This document shows positions 25,557 through 34,417 of a stretch of 40,783 bases of DNA, piece by piece. The DNA lies in NCBI GenBank assembly GCA_007693455.1, contig REDP01000181.1, forward strand, positions 1 to 40,783, given 5' to 3'. Source of the DNA: Planctomycetota bacterium (lineage in GTDB: Bacteria > Planctomycetota > UBA11346). Every line of letters begins with the position of its first letter. The first letter of the stretch is position 1. The notes under the pieces are model-generated. The model saw nothing but the letters and a program-made list of their open reading frames with translations. It was not told the origin of the DNA and searched no databases. The position numbers and the translations under genes were made by a program.

Positions 25557-26458
25557 CTATCTGGGACCACCAGTGGGTTCAATGGCTTCCAGCTCTTCGG
25601 GGGTATGCAGCAGGCTGGAGTAGCTATCAGGCTCCACCAAACCATCGCTGGACCACACGATATCGAACTGACCGTCTTCACGGATTTCGCCAATGTGTAC
25701 CGGCTTAAAGGTGTGCTGATTGGTGGGGTGCATTTTCTTGGGACCACCGGGGGCGTCGAATTCCAGACCGTACACGGCTTCGCGCACGGCATCCACATCA
25801 AAGCTGCCCGCTTTTTCCGCGGCAGCTTTCCATACATGGACACCAAAATACGAGGCTTCGATGGGGTCGCAGGTCACACGATTGCGGCCTCCAGGCAGAT
25901 TATTGCGCTCGCAATAAGCCTTAAAAGCTTCGACAAAGGCATTGTTTTCTGGGGTGTCGATAGACTGAAAATAATTCCAGGCAGAGAAGTGGCCCACCAG
26001 ACGGCTGGTATCCATGGTGCGCAATTCGTCTTCGGAGACGGAGAAGGCAATGATGGGACACTCGTCAGAGGTCAAACCCTGGTTGGCAAACTCGGTGTAG
26101 AAAGGCACATTGGAGTCGCCATTAATCGTGGAGAGCACCACCGCGTCGCCGCCAGCGGCAAACTCACGGATTTCCGCGACAATGGTCTGATAATCCTGAT
26201 GATGGAATGGGGTGTAGACTTCGCGGATGTTTTCCTCGGGCACGCCTTCTTGTAAAAGGTAGGCCTTGAGCACGCGGTTGGCGGTGCGGGGGAAGACATA
26301 GTCGGTGCCCAAGAGGTAGAACTTCTGGGCTTCCAGTTCTTCAATAGCGTAGGCGGCTGCGGGCACCAGCTGCTGAATGGGCGAAGCACCGGTGTAAAAA
26401 ACGTTGAGGCTTTGCTCTTCGCCCTCGTACTGCACCGGGTAAAAGAGCAGGCCGTACT
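25557..26458 (-). pseudogene. urtA: Urea ABC transporter substrate-binding protein, 5'-truncated
   Basis: The frame from about 26458 encodes the C-terminal two thirds of UrtA, beginning at YGLLFYPVQYEGEEQSLNVF, a block that normally lies some 130-150 residues into the protein. Later blocks NIREVYTPFHHQDYQTIVAEI, GRNRVTCDPIEASYFGV and MHPTNQHTFKPVHIGEIREDG are well conserved, with no internal stop. The signal sequence and first lobe are missing: upstream DNA encodes the start of UreF in another frame. A secreted urea-binding protein cannot be made from this copy. The track's 292-residue ORF starts at an internal GTG (26435). Confidence 0.9.
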
Positions 26459-26749
26459 GGCGCGGCGCACGCTGGGAGTGATCATGGTAGCATCGGCGTG
26501 GCGATCCAAGGCGATGATCCGCTCTGGATCATGGTGGGCCGCGTTAATATAACCCATGCTACTGGAAACGGTATGTACCGCAGCCCAGCGCAGCCAAGCG
26601 CGTAGCGCCGCGATATCATTAATCAGCCCTGCTTGGGTGGCGGATTCCAATCCTCCAGAATGGGCAAAGGCGCCAGTGGGAAAGGCCGAGTCGGCCAATT
26701 GCCACAGGAGCCATTCCTGCCGCGATGCACTCAGTGGAGAGACCGTCAT
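26459..26749 (-). pseudogene. ureF: Urease accessory protein UreF, 3'-truncated
   Basis: UreF with UreD and UreG loads nickel into urease. ATG 26749 lies four bases after the ureC stop. The first ~97 codons are convincing UreF: LLWQLADSAFPTGAFAHSGGLE and ALRAWLRWAAVHTVSSSMGY, continuing to about ATMITPSVRRAS. From there the DNA encodes UrtA in a different frame; the track's 225-residue ORF merely continues out of frame. The C-terminal ~130 residues, which contact UreG/UreD, are missing. Confidence 0.9.
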
Positions 26750-26753
26750 GGAC

Positions 26754-28493
26754 TCAAAATAAAAAATAACGTTGGGCTAAAGGAAGCTGCGCTGCGGGCT
26801 CGCAGGTAAGATGCACCCCATCGGCAGTGACGCGGTAGGTTTCCGGGTCGACCTGAATATCGGGGGTCGCGGCATTGAATACCATATCGCTCTTACGCAC
26901 GCTGCGGCAGCCACGCACTGGGCTGATGGTTTTCTTCAGTCCGTAGTTAGCAGCAATACCCGCGGCAACACAGGACTGGGACACAAAAGCAATGCTTGTG
27001 GGCCCCACGGCAGCGCCAAAAGCGGCAAACATAGGCCGCATCAGCACTGGCTGCGGGGTGGGGATACTGGCGTTGGCATCACCCATTTGCGCCCAGACAA
27101 TGCGGCCGCCTTTGATAATGAGTTGCGGCTTGGCTGCAAAACAGGCCGGATCCCACAGTACCAAGTCTGCCAGCTTGCCGGGGGCAATAGACCCCACTTC
27201 ATGCGCCATACCATGGGCGAGGGCGGGATTGATAGTATACTTGGCCAAATAGCGCTTAATGCGAAAATTATCGGCGCGGCGATTGGCCGGACTGTCATAG
27301 GCGCTGGGCGGTGCGAGATGACCGCGCTGCTGCTTCATCTTGTGCGCCGTTTGCCAGGTACGAGTAATCACCTCGCCAATGCGACCCATGGCCTGGGCAT
27401 CTGAGCCCATAATCGAAATGGCTCCCATATCGTGTAAAATATCTTCGGCGGCAATGGTTTCGCCACGGATGCGCGATTCGGCAAAGGCCACGTCCTCAGG
27501 AATACTGGGATCCAGGTGATGGCACAGCATAAGCATATCCAAATGCTCATCAATGGTATTGACGGTATAGGGGCGGGTTGGATTGGTACTGGAGGGGAGA
27601 ATGTGCTCCACCCCACAAACGCGAATAATATCCGGGGCATGCCCCCCACCAGCCCCTTCCGAGTGGTAGGTGTGGATAGTGCGGCCACGAAAGGCCGCGA
27701 GAGAGTGCTCGACCGACGCCGATTCGTTCAGGGTATCGGTATGAATAGTCACCTGAATATCGCAGTCCTCGGCCACGCTTAAACAACAATCAATCGCCGC
27801 TGGAGTAGTGCCCCAGTCCTCATGCAGCTTGAGGCCAACGGCACCACCGTCGATCTGTTCTCGCAAACCCGCTGGCTAGGCCGTATTGCCCTTACCAGTG
27901 AGGCCTATATTCATGGGAAACGCATCAGTGGCCTGCAGCATCATGCGCAGATGATGGGCGCCAGGGGTGCAGGTGGTGGCATTGCTCCCCGTGGCTGGTC
28001 CAGTGCCACCACCCACTAAGGTGGTGAGCCCAGAGGCCAGGGCTTCAGGCAATAACTGGGGGCAAATAAAGTGCACATGGGTATCCAAACCGCCAGCAGT
28101 GACGATCATCCCCTCGCCGGCAATGACCTCGGTAGTCACTCCCACAATAAGATTGGGATCCACCCCAGCCATGACATCGGGGTTTCCTGCCTTACCCAAA
28201 CCGACAATACGCCCGTCTTTTATACCAATATCGGCCTTTACAATGCCTGCTGCGACATCCATTACCAGGGCATTGGTGATCACCACATCCAAAGCCCTGT
28301 CGGGACCAACGCCACAAGCCTGCCCCATGCCTTCGCGCAGGACTTTGCCACCGCCGAATTTACACTCATCGCCATAGTGGGTATAGTCCGCCTCCACCTC
28401 CGCCCAAAGATCGGTGTCGCCCAGACGTACCGCATCGCCAGTCGTGGGGCCAAACATGGCAGCATAAGCGCTGCGTGGCATTTCGTAAGCCAT
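26754..28493 (-). pseudogene. ureC: Urease alpha subunit with internal amber stop
   Basis: The catalytic subunit of urease (urea to ammonia and carbamate). The frame is full length (~579 codons) but has TAG at 27876-27878, within [11 protein letters not shown]-stop-PAGLREQ. Klebsiella-type UreC has Gln there (GKGN..QP..LREQ), so a single CAG-to-TAG change explains it. Every active-site element is kept: THVHFICPQ His pair, the lysine that is carbamylated (GLKLHEDWG), [21 protein letters not shown], the flap [20 protein letters not shown] and the Asp of GSDAQAMGR; the C-terminus AQRYFLF is intact. Both halves are in one frame (offset 633). Start ATG 28493 or GTG 28499, overlapping the ureAB stop. 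Confidence 0.93.
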
Positions 28494-28495
28494 GC

Positions 28496-29269
28496 TCACT
28501 CACCCTCCGCATTCGCGGTATTGGCAAAGCCGCGCTCAGCCACCGCCGAACGATAGCGAGCCAATACCTCGGGGTCATCGGCGGCCCCATCAGCCAGGGC
28601 ATTGCCGCCACGAATAACTCGCTCACCGGCAATGGGCACCAGCTCCACCGTCTTGGCCTCACCGGGCTCAAAGCGCACGGCTGTTCCAGCAGGAATATTG
28701 AGACGATGACCGAAAGACGCCACACGGTCATAACGCAGATAGGGATTGGTTTCGCCAAAGTGGAAGTGACTGCCCACCTGAATGGGCCGATCCGAGGTGT
28801 TGGTCACGCGCAAGCGCTGCACCGGCCGATGGGCATTGAGGGTAATGGAACCTTCAGCCAGGCGCAAAGCTCCTGGTTCAACCTCCTCGCCATGGGTGTC
28901 AAATAGGGAGCTATCCGGCACCGGCAAAAAACTTCCATACAAAGCCATTGCCAAATCGCCATGTTCAGCGGCGATGGGGTGGTGCACGGTTACTAATTTG
29001 GTGCCATCGGGAAAGGTACCTTCCACTTGCACATCGTGAATTAAGGCAGGCACTCCCGGCATCACCTGGCGGCGCCCCAAAAGGCTGGCCCCCAAGGCCA
29101 TAAGCTCACTCACCGAACGCCCGTCACGAATGAGCTCCAACACCACGCTGGCAATCAATGCCACTGCCTCGGGATAGTTTAAGCGCACCCCCCGCGCTAA
29201 ACGCTTTTGCGCCAAGGCGCCCACTTGATGAAGAGTGAGATGATCCACCTCACGAGGACTCAAACGCAC
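28496..29269 (-). CDS. ureAB: Urease gamma-beta fusion subunit
   Basis: Residues 1-100 are the gamma subunit ([60 protein letters not shown]), residues ~133-235 the beta subunit ([54 protein letters not shown]). In between lies a spacer (~101-132). The fusion parallels Helicobacter UreA; most bacteria have two genes. Start is GTG 29269, with GAGGAGG five bases upstream. It lies between ureD (91 bases upstream) and ureC (overlap or 2-base gap). It looks intact. Confidence 0.94.
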   Translation of the reverse strand: MRLSPREVDHLTLHQVGALAQKRLARGVRLNYPEAVALIASVVLELIRDGRSVSELMALGASLLGRRQVMPGVPALIHDVQVEGTFPDGTKLVTVHHPIAAEHGDLAMALYGSFLPVPDSSLFDTHGEEVEPGALRLAEGSITLNAHRPVQRLRVTNTSDRPIQVGSHFHFGETNPYLRYDRVASFGHRLNIPAGTAVRFEPGEAKTVELVPIAGERVIRGGNALADGAADDPEVLARYRSAVAERGFANTANAEGE

Positions 29270-29360
29270 AGGAACCTCCTCATACTACTCAGAGCATGGT
29301 ACAGGCTGAGAGAACTAAGCCGGCAGAATGATGCGTCAGTAAGCATTTCATAGGCCATGG

Positions 29361-30185
29361 TTAGAGCAAACTACGCCAGGGATCGTCACCCAACTGGGGG
29401 ATCAACCACTGACTGTGGGCGCAGCAGAAGGCCCGGGCGGACTCCACATCGCGCGCCAATCCGCGCACCACGCAGCCATCGGCGATGGGGCTCACACTGA
29501 TCCGACAGCCATCAATGGCCTGACCCTGAGCAAGCGCCTGTACGCCTTCCTGGCATCGAGGTCCGTACATGCCCAGGGTGAACATACAACGCCATTGAGC
29601 CAGTTGCGCACGCAGGTCATCCCCCTGTAAACTGATGCGGTCACGCACAAGCACCGTCTCCCCCACTTGCAGCGTGGTAGCCAGGTGCAAGTGACTGGCA
29701 TGCCAATGTTCGCCCTGATCTGGACGCCCAGCACTCACACATTCCCACCAGCAACAGCTCCCCCCGGGCTGACAGTGGTACAAACTCTCCTGGCGATAAT
29801 GGGCGCCCGCATAGGCGGTGAGTGGGTGCGGTACATGCGCCAATAACGCGCCATCGGCAATGCGCCCGGTCATGCCCTGACGTGAGCCCTGAGCCTGGGG
29901 ATCTTTATAGACTTTGCTCGCCCCCTGGGTGCTCAACAAAACGCTGGCAGCAGCCTCCACGTCCACCGCCATATCCAATTGATCCCCTGCCACCACGCCA
30001 CCACCAAAGGTGAGATGACACAGCCACACTGCTGGGCCGCGGGCATACGGCGCCAAAAGCTTGGCAGGAGTACGAGCCTGCTGTGCCAGTACAGCACTTG
30101 CCCCATCCACCCAGCCAATACGCGCCCGCGCCTCGCCGGGGGCAAGGGTGACTGGTGACGATTGCACAGGGAGGGAAGTACTCAC
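29361..30185 (-). CDS. ureD: Urease accessory protein UreD
   Basis: UreD (UreH) binds apo-urease and passes nickel from UreG. The 274-residue product shows GGGVVAGDQLDMAVDVEAAASVLLSTQGASKVYK, the family core, then ALLAHVPHPLTAYAGAHYRQ and WWECVSAGRP. Start is GTG 30185 with only a weak CAGG site. It is the first gene of the urea locus and is divergent from dinG, so the operon promoter should lie between 30186 and 30282. It looks intact, with no frameshift. Confidence 0.93.
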   Translation of the reverse strand: MSTSLPVQSSPVTLAPGEARARIGWVDGASAVLAQQARTPAKLLAPYARGPAVWLCHLTFGGGVVAGDQLDMAVDVEAAASVLLSTQGASKVYKDPQAQGSRQGMTGRIADGALLAHVPHPLTAYAGAHYRQESLYHCQPGGSCCWWECVSAGRPDQGEHWHASHLHLATTLQVGETVLVRDRISLQGDDLRAQLAQWRCMFTLGMYGPRCQEGVQALAQGQAIDGCRISVSPIADGCVVRGLARDVESARAFCCAHSQWLIPQLGDDPWRSLL

Positions 30186-30282
30186 GCCTGCAGAATATCC
30201 CTCGCCCTAGGCTCAAGCAAGGCGAGAGTGAAGGGCGCAGCCTAGCCCTTGAATGGAACGGTATTGACCCTACTGTGCGGGC

Positions 30283-32250
30283 GTGCATACCACTGACGAT
30301 ACGCTCCCTCTCTTGGGTCCTGAGGGTCTCCTGGCCAAGGAACTCCCAGGATACGAACATCGCCCACAGCAACTCACCATGTCATCGTTGATTGGTGAAG
30401 CCATCGCCAATGGCCAACATGCTGTGGTCGAAGCCCCGACTGGGGTGGGCAAAAGTCTCGCCTACTTAGTTCCTGCGGCGCTGCATGCGATACGCAATAA
30501 ACGCAAAGTCGTCATCTCCACGGGGACCATCGCTCTGCAGGAACAACTCATCCATAAAGACATCCCTACCCTACAAAAAGTCCTGCCAGGACTACGGGCA
30601 GTATTGGTGAAAGGGCGACAAAACTACCTCTCGTTGCGGCGCATGGAATATGCCACATCAGGGCAGCAAGCCCTCTTTGAACAGCGCGAACAGGCTCGTG
30701 AACTGCAGCTCATTAAAGAATGGGCTGCCACCTCGAATGTGGGTGATCGTGCCGACTTAGGCTACGACCCCCATCCAGCAGTATGGCGGCAAGTGGTCAG
30801 CGATGCCAATAACTGTCTGGGGCGTCGCTGCCCGCGTTATGATAGCTGCTTTTTCTACCAAGCCCGGCGGGCCATTGAGGAAGCGGATATCCTAGTGGTG
30901 AATCATCACCTCTACTTTGCCGACCTGGCTTTGCGCGGTGAGCATGCTGCCATTCTTCCCGCCCATGATGTGGTTATTTTTGATGAAGCCCATGGCCTTG
31001 AAGATGTCGCCACCGATCACCTGGGAACCTCCATCAGCGATGCGCAAATTCGCTATTACCTCGATGGCCTCTGGTCTGCCAAAGGCAAAGGCCTCTTGGC
31101 CGAGAGCCCCTGGGGAGATGGGCGGATGGCGGTCGAGCATTGTCGTCAGGCAGCCGACCTCTTTTGGCGCGACGTGGCTGCGCTTAATCTTCGTGCAGCC
31201 AATGATGAAGCAGTGCAACGCATTGCCCAAGCTGATGCCATTGACAATAGTCTCTCCCCGCAGCTCGACCAACTCGCCAAAGCGTTACGAGCCTTTGCCG
31301 GCCAAGCCGAAAATGCCGATGAAGCCAACGAACTCAAAGCGCAAGCTGATCGTGCCGACCTCTTTGCGGGCACCCTGCGCGCGCTCATCAGCCAACAATG
31401 GGAACACTATATTTATTATAGCACCGTACCCGCTGATCGCGGCCCAATCGCCCTGACCGCCAGCCCCCTTTCGGTGGCAGAGTTATTACGCGAACATCTC
31501 TGGGACGCCACGGGAAGCGTGGTCCTTACCAGTGCTACCCTGGCGGCTGATGACTCGGATCGCTTCCTTTTTTTGCGCAAGCGTTTGGGCCTCGAGGACG
31601 CCATCTGCAAGCGTCTGGATTCCCCCTTCGATTATCAACGACAAGCGCGACTCCTGGTCAACGAAAGTCCCCTTGATCCCAATAGCGAACGCTTTGTTCG
31701 CGCTACGGCACAATGGGTGGGGGATTTTCTCGACCAGTCCCCTGGGGGCACTTTTATTCTCTTTACCAGTTACCGACAAATGCAGCAGGTCCACGACCTC
31801 CTGGCTGGACGCCTGGAACGACGGCAACGCTTTGTTCTGCGCCAAGGCGGCCGCATGGGTCGCTCGCAAATGCTGGATGTGTTCAAAAGCACGGGCAATG
31901 CCATCCTTTTTGGTACGGCATCCTTTTGGGAAGGCGTTGATGTTCGCGGTGAAGCATTACAAAATGTAATTATTGTAAAACTGCCCTTTGAAACCCCTGG
32001 ACATCCTCTGGTTGAGGCGCGGCATCAAGAGATTCGCCGCAACGGGGGCAACCCCTTTATGGAACGCTCAGTACCTGAAGCCATCCTCCGCCTCAAGCAA
32101 GGAATTGGCCGCCTCATTCGCACCAGTAGCGATAGTGGAACCCTGGTCATTCTCGACCATCGCGTGCTTACCAAGCAATACGGCCGCTGGTTTCTGCGTG
32201 CTCTTCCCACAATGCCCACCGAACGCATTCGCATCGATCAGCAGCCCTGA
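30283..32250 (+). CDS. dinG: DinG-like Fe-S DNA helicase (XPD/Rad3 family)
   Basis: A superfamily 2 5'-3' helicase related to DinG/YoaA. The 655-residue product shows YEHRPQQLTM, Walker A APTGVGKS (51-58), an Fe-S-like insertion with Cys178, Cys183 and Cys189 (NNCLGRRCPRYDSC), DEAH (234-237), ILFGTASFWEGVDVRGE and motif VI QGIGRLIRTSSDSG. The first of four expected cysteines, in VKGRQNYL-x-LRR, is Ser117, so the cluster may be incomplete or Ser-ligated. The GTG start at 30283 gives a family-typical N-terminus (LLGPEGLLAKELPGYE), though its site is weak. Gene divergent from ureD; no SOS box is seen. Confidence 0.92.
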   Translation: MHTTDDTLPLLGPEGLLAKELPGYEHRPQQLTMSSLIGEAIANGQHAVVEAPTGVGKSLAYLVPAALHAIRNKRKVVISTGTIALQEQLIHKDIPTLQKVLPGLRAVLVKGRQNYLSLRRMEYATSGQQALFEQREQARELQLIKEWAATSNVGDRADLGYDPHPAVWRQVVSDANNCLGRRCPRYDSCFFYQARRAIEEADILVVNHHLYFADLALRGEHAAILPAHDVVIFDEAHGLEDVATDHLGTSISDAQIRYYLDGLWSAKGKGLLAESPWGDGRMAVEHCRQAADLFWRDVAALNLRAANDEAVQRIAQADAIDNSLSPQLDQLAKALRAFAGQAENADEANELKAQADRADLFAGTLRALISQQWEHYIYYSTVPADRGPIALTASPLSVAELLREHLWDATGSVVLTSATLAADDSDRFLFLRKRLGLEDAICKRLDSPFDYQRQARLLVNESPLDPNSERFVRATAQWVGDFLDQSPGGTFILFTSYRQMQQVHDLLAGRLERRQRFVLRQGGRMGRSQMLDVFKSTGNAILFGTASFWEGVDVRGEALQNVIIVKLPFETPGHPLVEARHQEIRRNGGNPFMERSVPEAILRLKQGIGRLIRTSSDSGTLVILDHRVLTKQYGRWFLRALPTMPTERIRIDQQP

Positions 32251-32303
32251 AAGGGTGTACAGCATCGCGCTTGCGCCGATGCTAATGCCTCCACCATCTC
32301 CCC

Positions 32304-33707
32304 ATGCTTGCCGCTCACCTAGGAATCCGCTATCTGCGCAAACGTCGCGCTGCTTGGTTGGCACTGGCGGCGGTGATTCTTTCTGTGGCCGTACCAATTG
32401 TGGTTCTGGGAGTTATGCAAGGCATTGTTGATGCCACTCGCACCCAAGTGCGCGCCTCTGAAAGCGACCTCACGGTACAACCTGCTGGTCGGCGTATTGG
32501 CATGGCCGCAGATGGCGGGGAACATGCCGCCCTTGCCGCCATTCCTGGAGTGCGCGGAGTAAGCCCATTTATTGGTGGCGTGGCTTTTATTAATAGCCGT
32601 GCAGAAGGCTCGCGAGCCGATGCTCGTAACAACCATTTCACCACCATTGATGGCATCGACTGGAACCAAGACTGGGCCGCTGGACGCCTCCACAAAGGCC
32701 TATTACACCAACGACCGGTTACCGAGCTCAGCGATCCGCCCCTGCGCCCCGATGAACGGGGCAGTGGCTTTCTTACCCCCGATTGGCGTCATCATATGGT
32801 ATTGAGCGGCTGGAATATCGCTGCCGATCTCGGGGCCATGCCCTTACCACCGCCACCATCCCAGCGCCCGCTTCCAGGGATTATTCTTGGCCGCGAACTC
32901 ATCTATGGAGTGGGGGGTATGGCCCCCTGGTCACCACTGCGGCCTGGCAGCCAGGTGAGCATGATTATTCCCGATGGCCGTGGCGGGACCATCGGCCGCG
33001 TATTGGCCGAGGTGAGCGATACCATTGCCGTGGGCGCCTTGGAAATTGATCGCTTTGCCAGTGTCCTCCCCCTGCCCCTGGCGCAACGCCTTACGGCAAT
33101 GGATGGGCGCCATCCCGACAGCAATGGCCACAGCGAAATCAGTGGCTATCGGATTATGCTTGATCCCCGCGCATCGGTGGAAGACGTACGCCAACGCATT
33201 GAAACAGGCTTCCCCCTCTGGGCGCAAACCTGGCAAGAGCGGCGCGGCAATTTGGTGCGCAGCCTGGAAGTACAGCGCAATATTTTGCTCCTGGTCATGA
33301 TTCTTATTCAGGGCATTTGTATCTTTATCATCTATGCCGTATTTAGCACCCTGGTGGCGGAAAAACGCCATGATATCGGCGTCCTCCTCGGCCTCGGGGC
33401 AGCCCCTGGTAGTATCGCTGGGGCCTTTATTTTAGCTGGTCAAAGTGCCTGTGTGATCGGCGGTGTGATTGGTTGGGCGCTGGGATGGTTCGCCTTGGCC
33501 AGTCTCAACCCCCTCTCCGAGTGGCTGGGAGTGCCCCTATTTCCACAGGCAGTATTTTATAGCCCTGAGGCGCCTATTAGTTGGGATGCGCGGCTGCCCC
33601 TGCTCTTTGTTGGGGTTATTATGCTGGTGGGCCTGGCCGCTAGCGCCCTACCAGCATGGCGGGCAGCGCGCATAGATCCCGTCAGCACCTTGCGGGAGCA
33701 TGGCTAA
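32304..33707 (+). CDS. Lipoprotein-releasing ABC permease, LolC/E or MacB type
   Basis: A 467-residue inner-membrane protein with one N-terminal transmembrane helix (about 17-40), a large periplasmic domain (~40-325) and three C-terminal helices, the FtsX/MacB_PCD layout of LolC, LolE and related permeases. Motifs near the cytoplasmic coupling loop are clear: FSTLVAEKRHDIGVLLGLGAAPGSI and the ending WRAARIDPVSTLREHG. It is probably the sole such permease, acting as a homodimer, with lolD overlapping its stop by one base (TAATG). Which Lol subunit it represents cannot be decided. Confidence 0.9.
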   Translation: MLAAHLGIRYLRKRRAAWLALAAVILSVAVPIVVLGVMQGIVDATRTQVRASESDLTVQPAGRRIGMAADGGEHAALAAIPGVRGVSPFIGGVAFINSRAEGSRADARNNHFTTIDGIDWNQDWAAGRLHKGLLHQRPVTELSDPPLRPDERGSGFLTPDWRHHMVLSGWNIAADLGAMPLPPPPSQRPLPGIILGRELIYGVGGMAPWSPLRPGSQVSMIIPDGRGGTIGRVLAEVSDTIAVGALEIDRFASVLPLPLAQRLTAMDGRHPDSNGHSEISGYRIMLDPRASVEDVRQRIETGFPLWAQTWQERRGNLVRSLEVQRNILLLVMILIQGICIFIIYAVFSTLVAEKRHDIGVLLGLGAAPGSIAGAFILAGQSACVIGGVIGWALGWFALASLNPLSEWLGVPLFPQAVFYSPEAPISWDARLPLLFVGVIMLVGLAASALPAWRAARIDPVSTLREHG

Positions 33708-34417
33708 TGCGACTCCAAGCCCAACATCTCGCCAAAGCATTTGATGCACTCCACGTACTTACCGACACCAACCTCCAAGTGGCCGCAGGAGAAGCTGTCG
33801 CCATTCGTGGCGCCTCTGGAACGGGTAAAAGCACCTTGCTCAACTGCCTTGGTTTACTCGACCGCCCCGACAGCGGCAGCATCTTGCTTGATGGAGAAGA
33901 TCTTGGGCAACTCCGTCGACGGGCACGTGGGCGCGTGCGCGGCCGCCGCATTGGCTTTATTTTTCAAGCCTTCCATCTCCTTCCCGAGTTTACAGTGCGC
34001 GAAAACGTACTCATGGCTGCTCGCTGCGCCGGCTTACCAACAAAACACTGGCACGAACGCTGCAGCGAACTACTCGGCCGACTCGGCCTGCAGGAGCGAG
34101 CACACGCCGATGTGCGGATTCTCAGCGGCGGCGAACGTCAGCGGGTGGCCCTTGCTCGGGCGCTTCTATTGCGGCCGCAATTGGTGCTCGCCGATGAACC
34201 CACGGGCAACCTTGATCCCCACACCGCCGCCACCGTACTCGAGATTATGCTCGACTTGGTGCGTGATGAGCAATCAAGCCTGGTTCTTGTCACCCATGAT
34301 GCCAGCGTTGCCGCCTATGCCCATCGCCAACTTGAGCTCCGCGATGGACAGCTGCATGCGCTCCCTGCAACGAATGCCGCCAACGACGGTGGCCCCAGCC
34401 TTAAAAACCCAGGCTGA
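33707..34417 (+). CDS. lolD: Lipoprotein-releasing ABC ATPase LolD
   Basis: ATPase partner of the permease. From ATG 33707 it has 236 residues: Walker A GASGTGKST (35-43), then IGFIFQAFHLLPEFTVRENV with the LolD-like Q loop, signature LSGGERQRVALARALLLRP and Walker B LVLADEPTGNLD. GGGAG precedes the ATG, which overlaps the permease stop. The track start 17 codons earlier lies in the permease. Its last 17 bases overlap the 3' end of the convergent kinase gene. LolD is preferred to MacB because the ATPase is separate and short; assignment within the family is by context. Confidence 0.9.
   Translation: MRLQAQHLAKAFDALHVLTDTNLQVAAGEAVAIRGASGTGKSTLLNCLGLLDRPDSGSILLDGEDLGQLRRRARGRVRGRRIGFIFQAFHLLPEFTVRENVLMAARCAGLPTKHWHERCSELLGRLGLQERAHADVRILSGGERQRVALARALLLRPQLVLADEPTGNLDPHTAATVLEIMLDLVRDEQSSLVLVTHDASVAAYAHRQLELRDGQLHALPATNAANDGGPSLKNPG

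Noticed and set aside
26072-26749. 225-residue ORF given as a single protein
   Set aside because: Only its first ~97 residues match UreF; the rest is UrtA DNA read in the wrong frame and resembles no protein.
27876-28493. Possibility that TAG is recoded (as Gln or pyrrolysine) in this organism
   Set aside because: rplB (11264-11266) and rpsN (7176-7178) end in TAG exactly at their family C-termini, so TAG is a normal stop. A site-specific suppressor is not excluded, but no signal such as a special stem after the codon is evident.
25557-28493. An insertion element or transposon as the cause of the ureC and ureF-urtA lesions
   Set aside because: No transposase, terminal inverted repeats or target duplications were found at either lesion.
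30186-30282. SOS (LexA) box upstream of dinG
   Set aside because: No CTGT-N8-ACAG or Gram-positive-type GAAC-N4-GTTC palindrome is present; only a CTCGCC/GGCGAG stem (30201-30226) was seen and its role is unclear.
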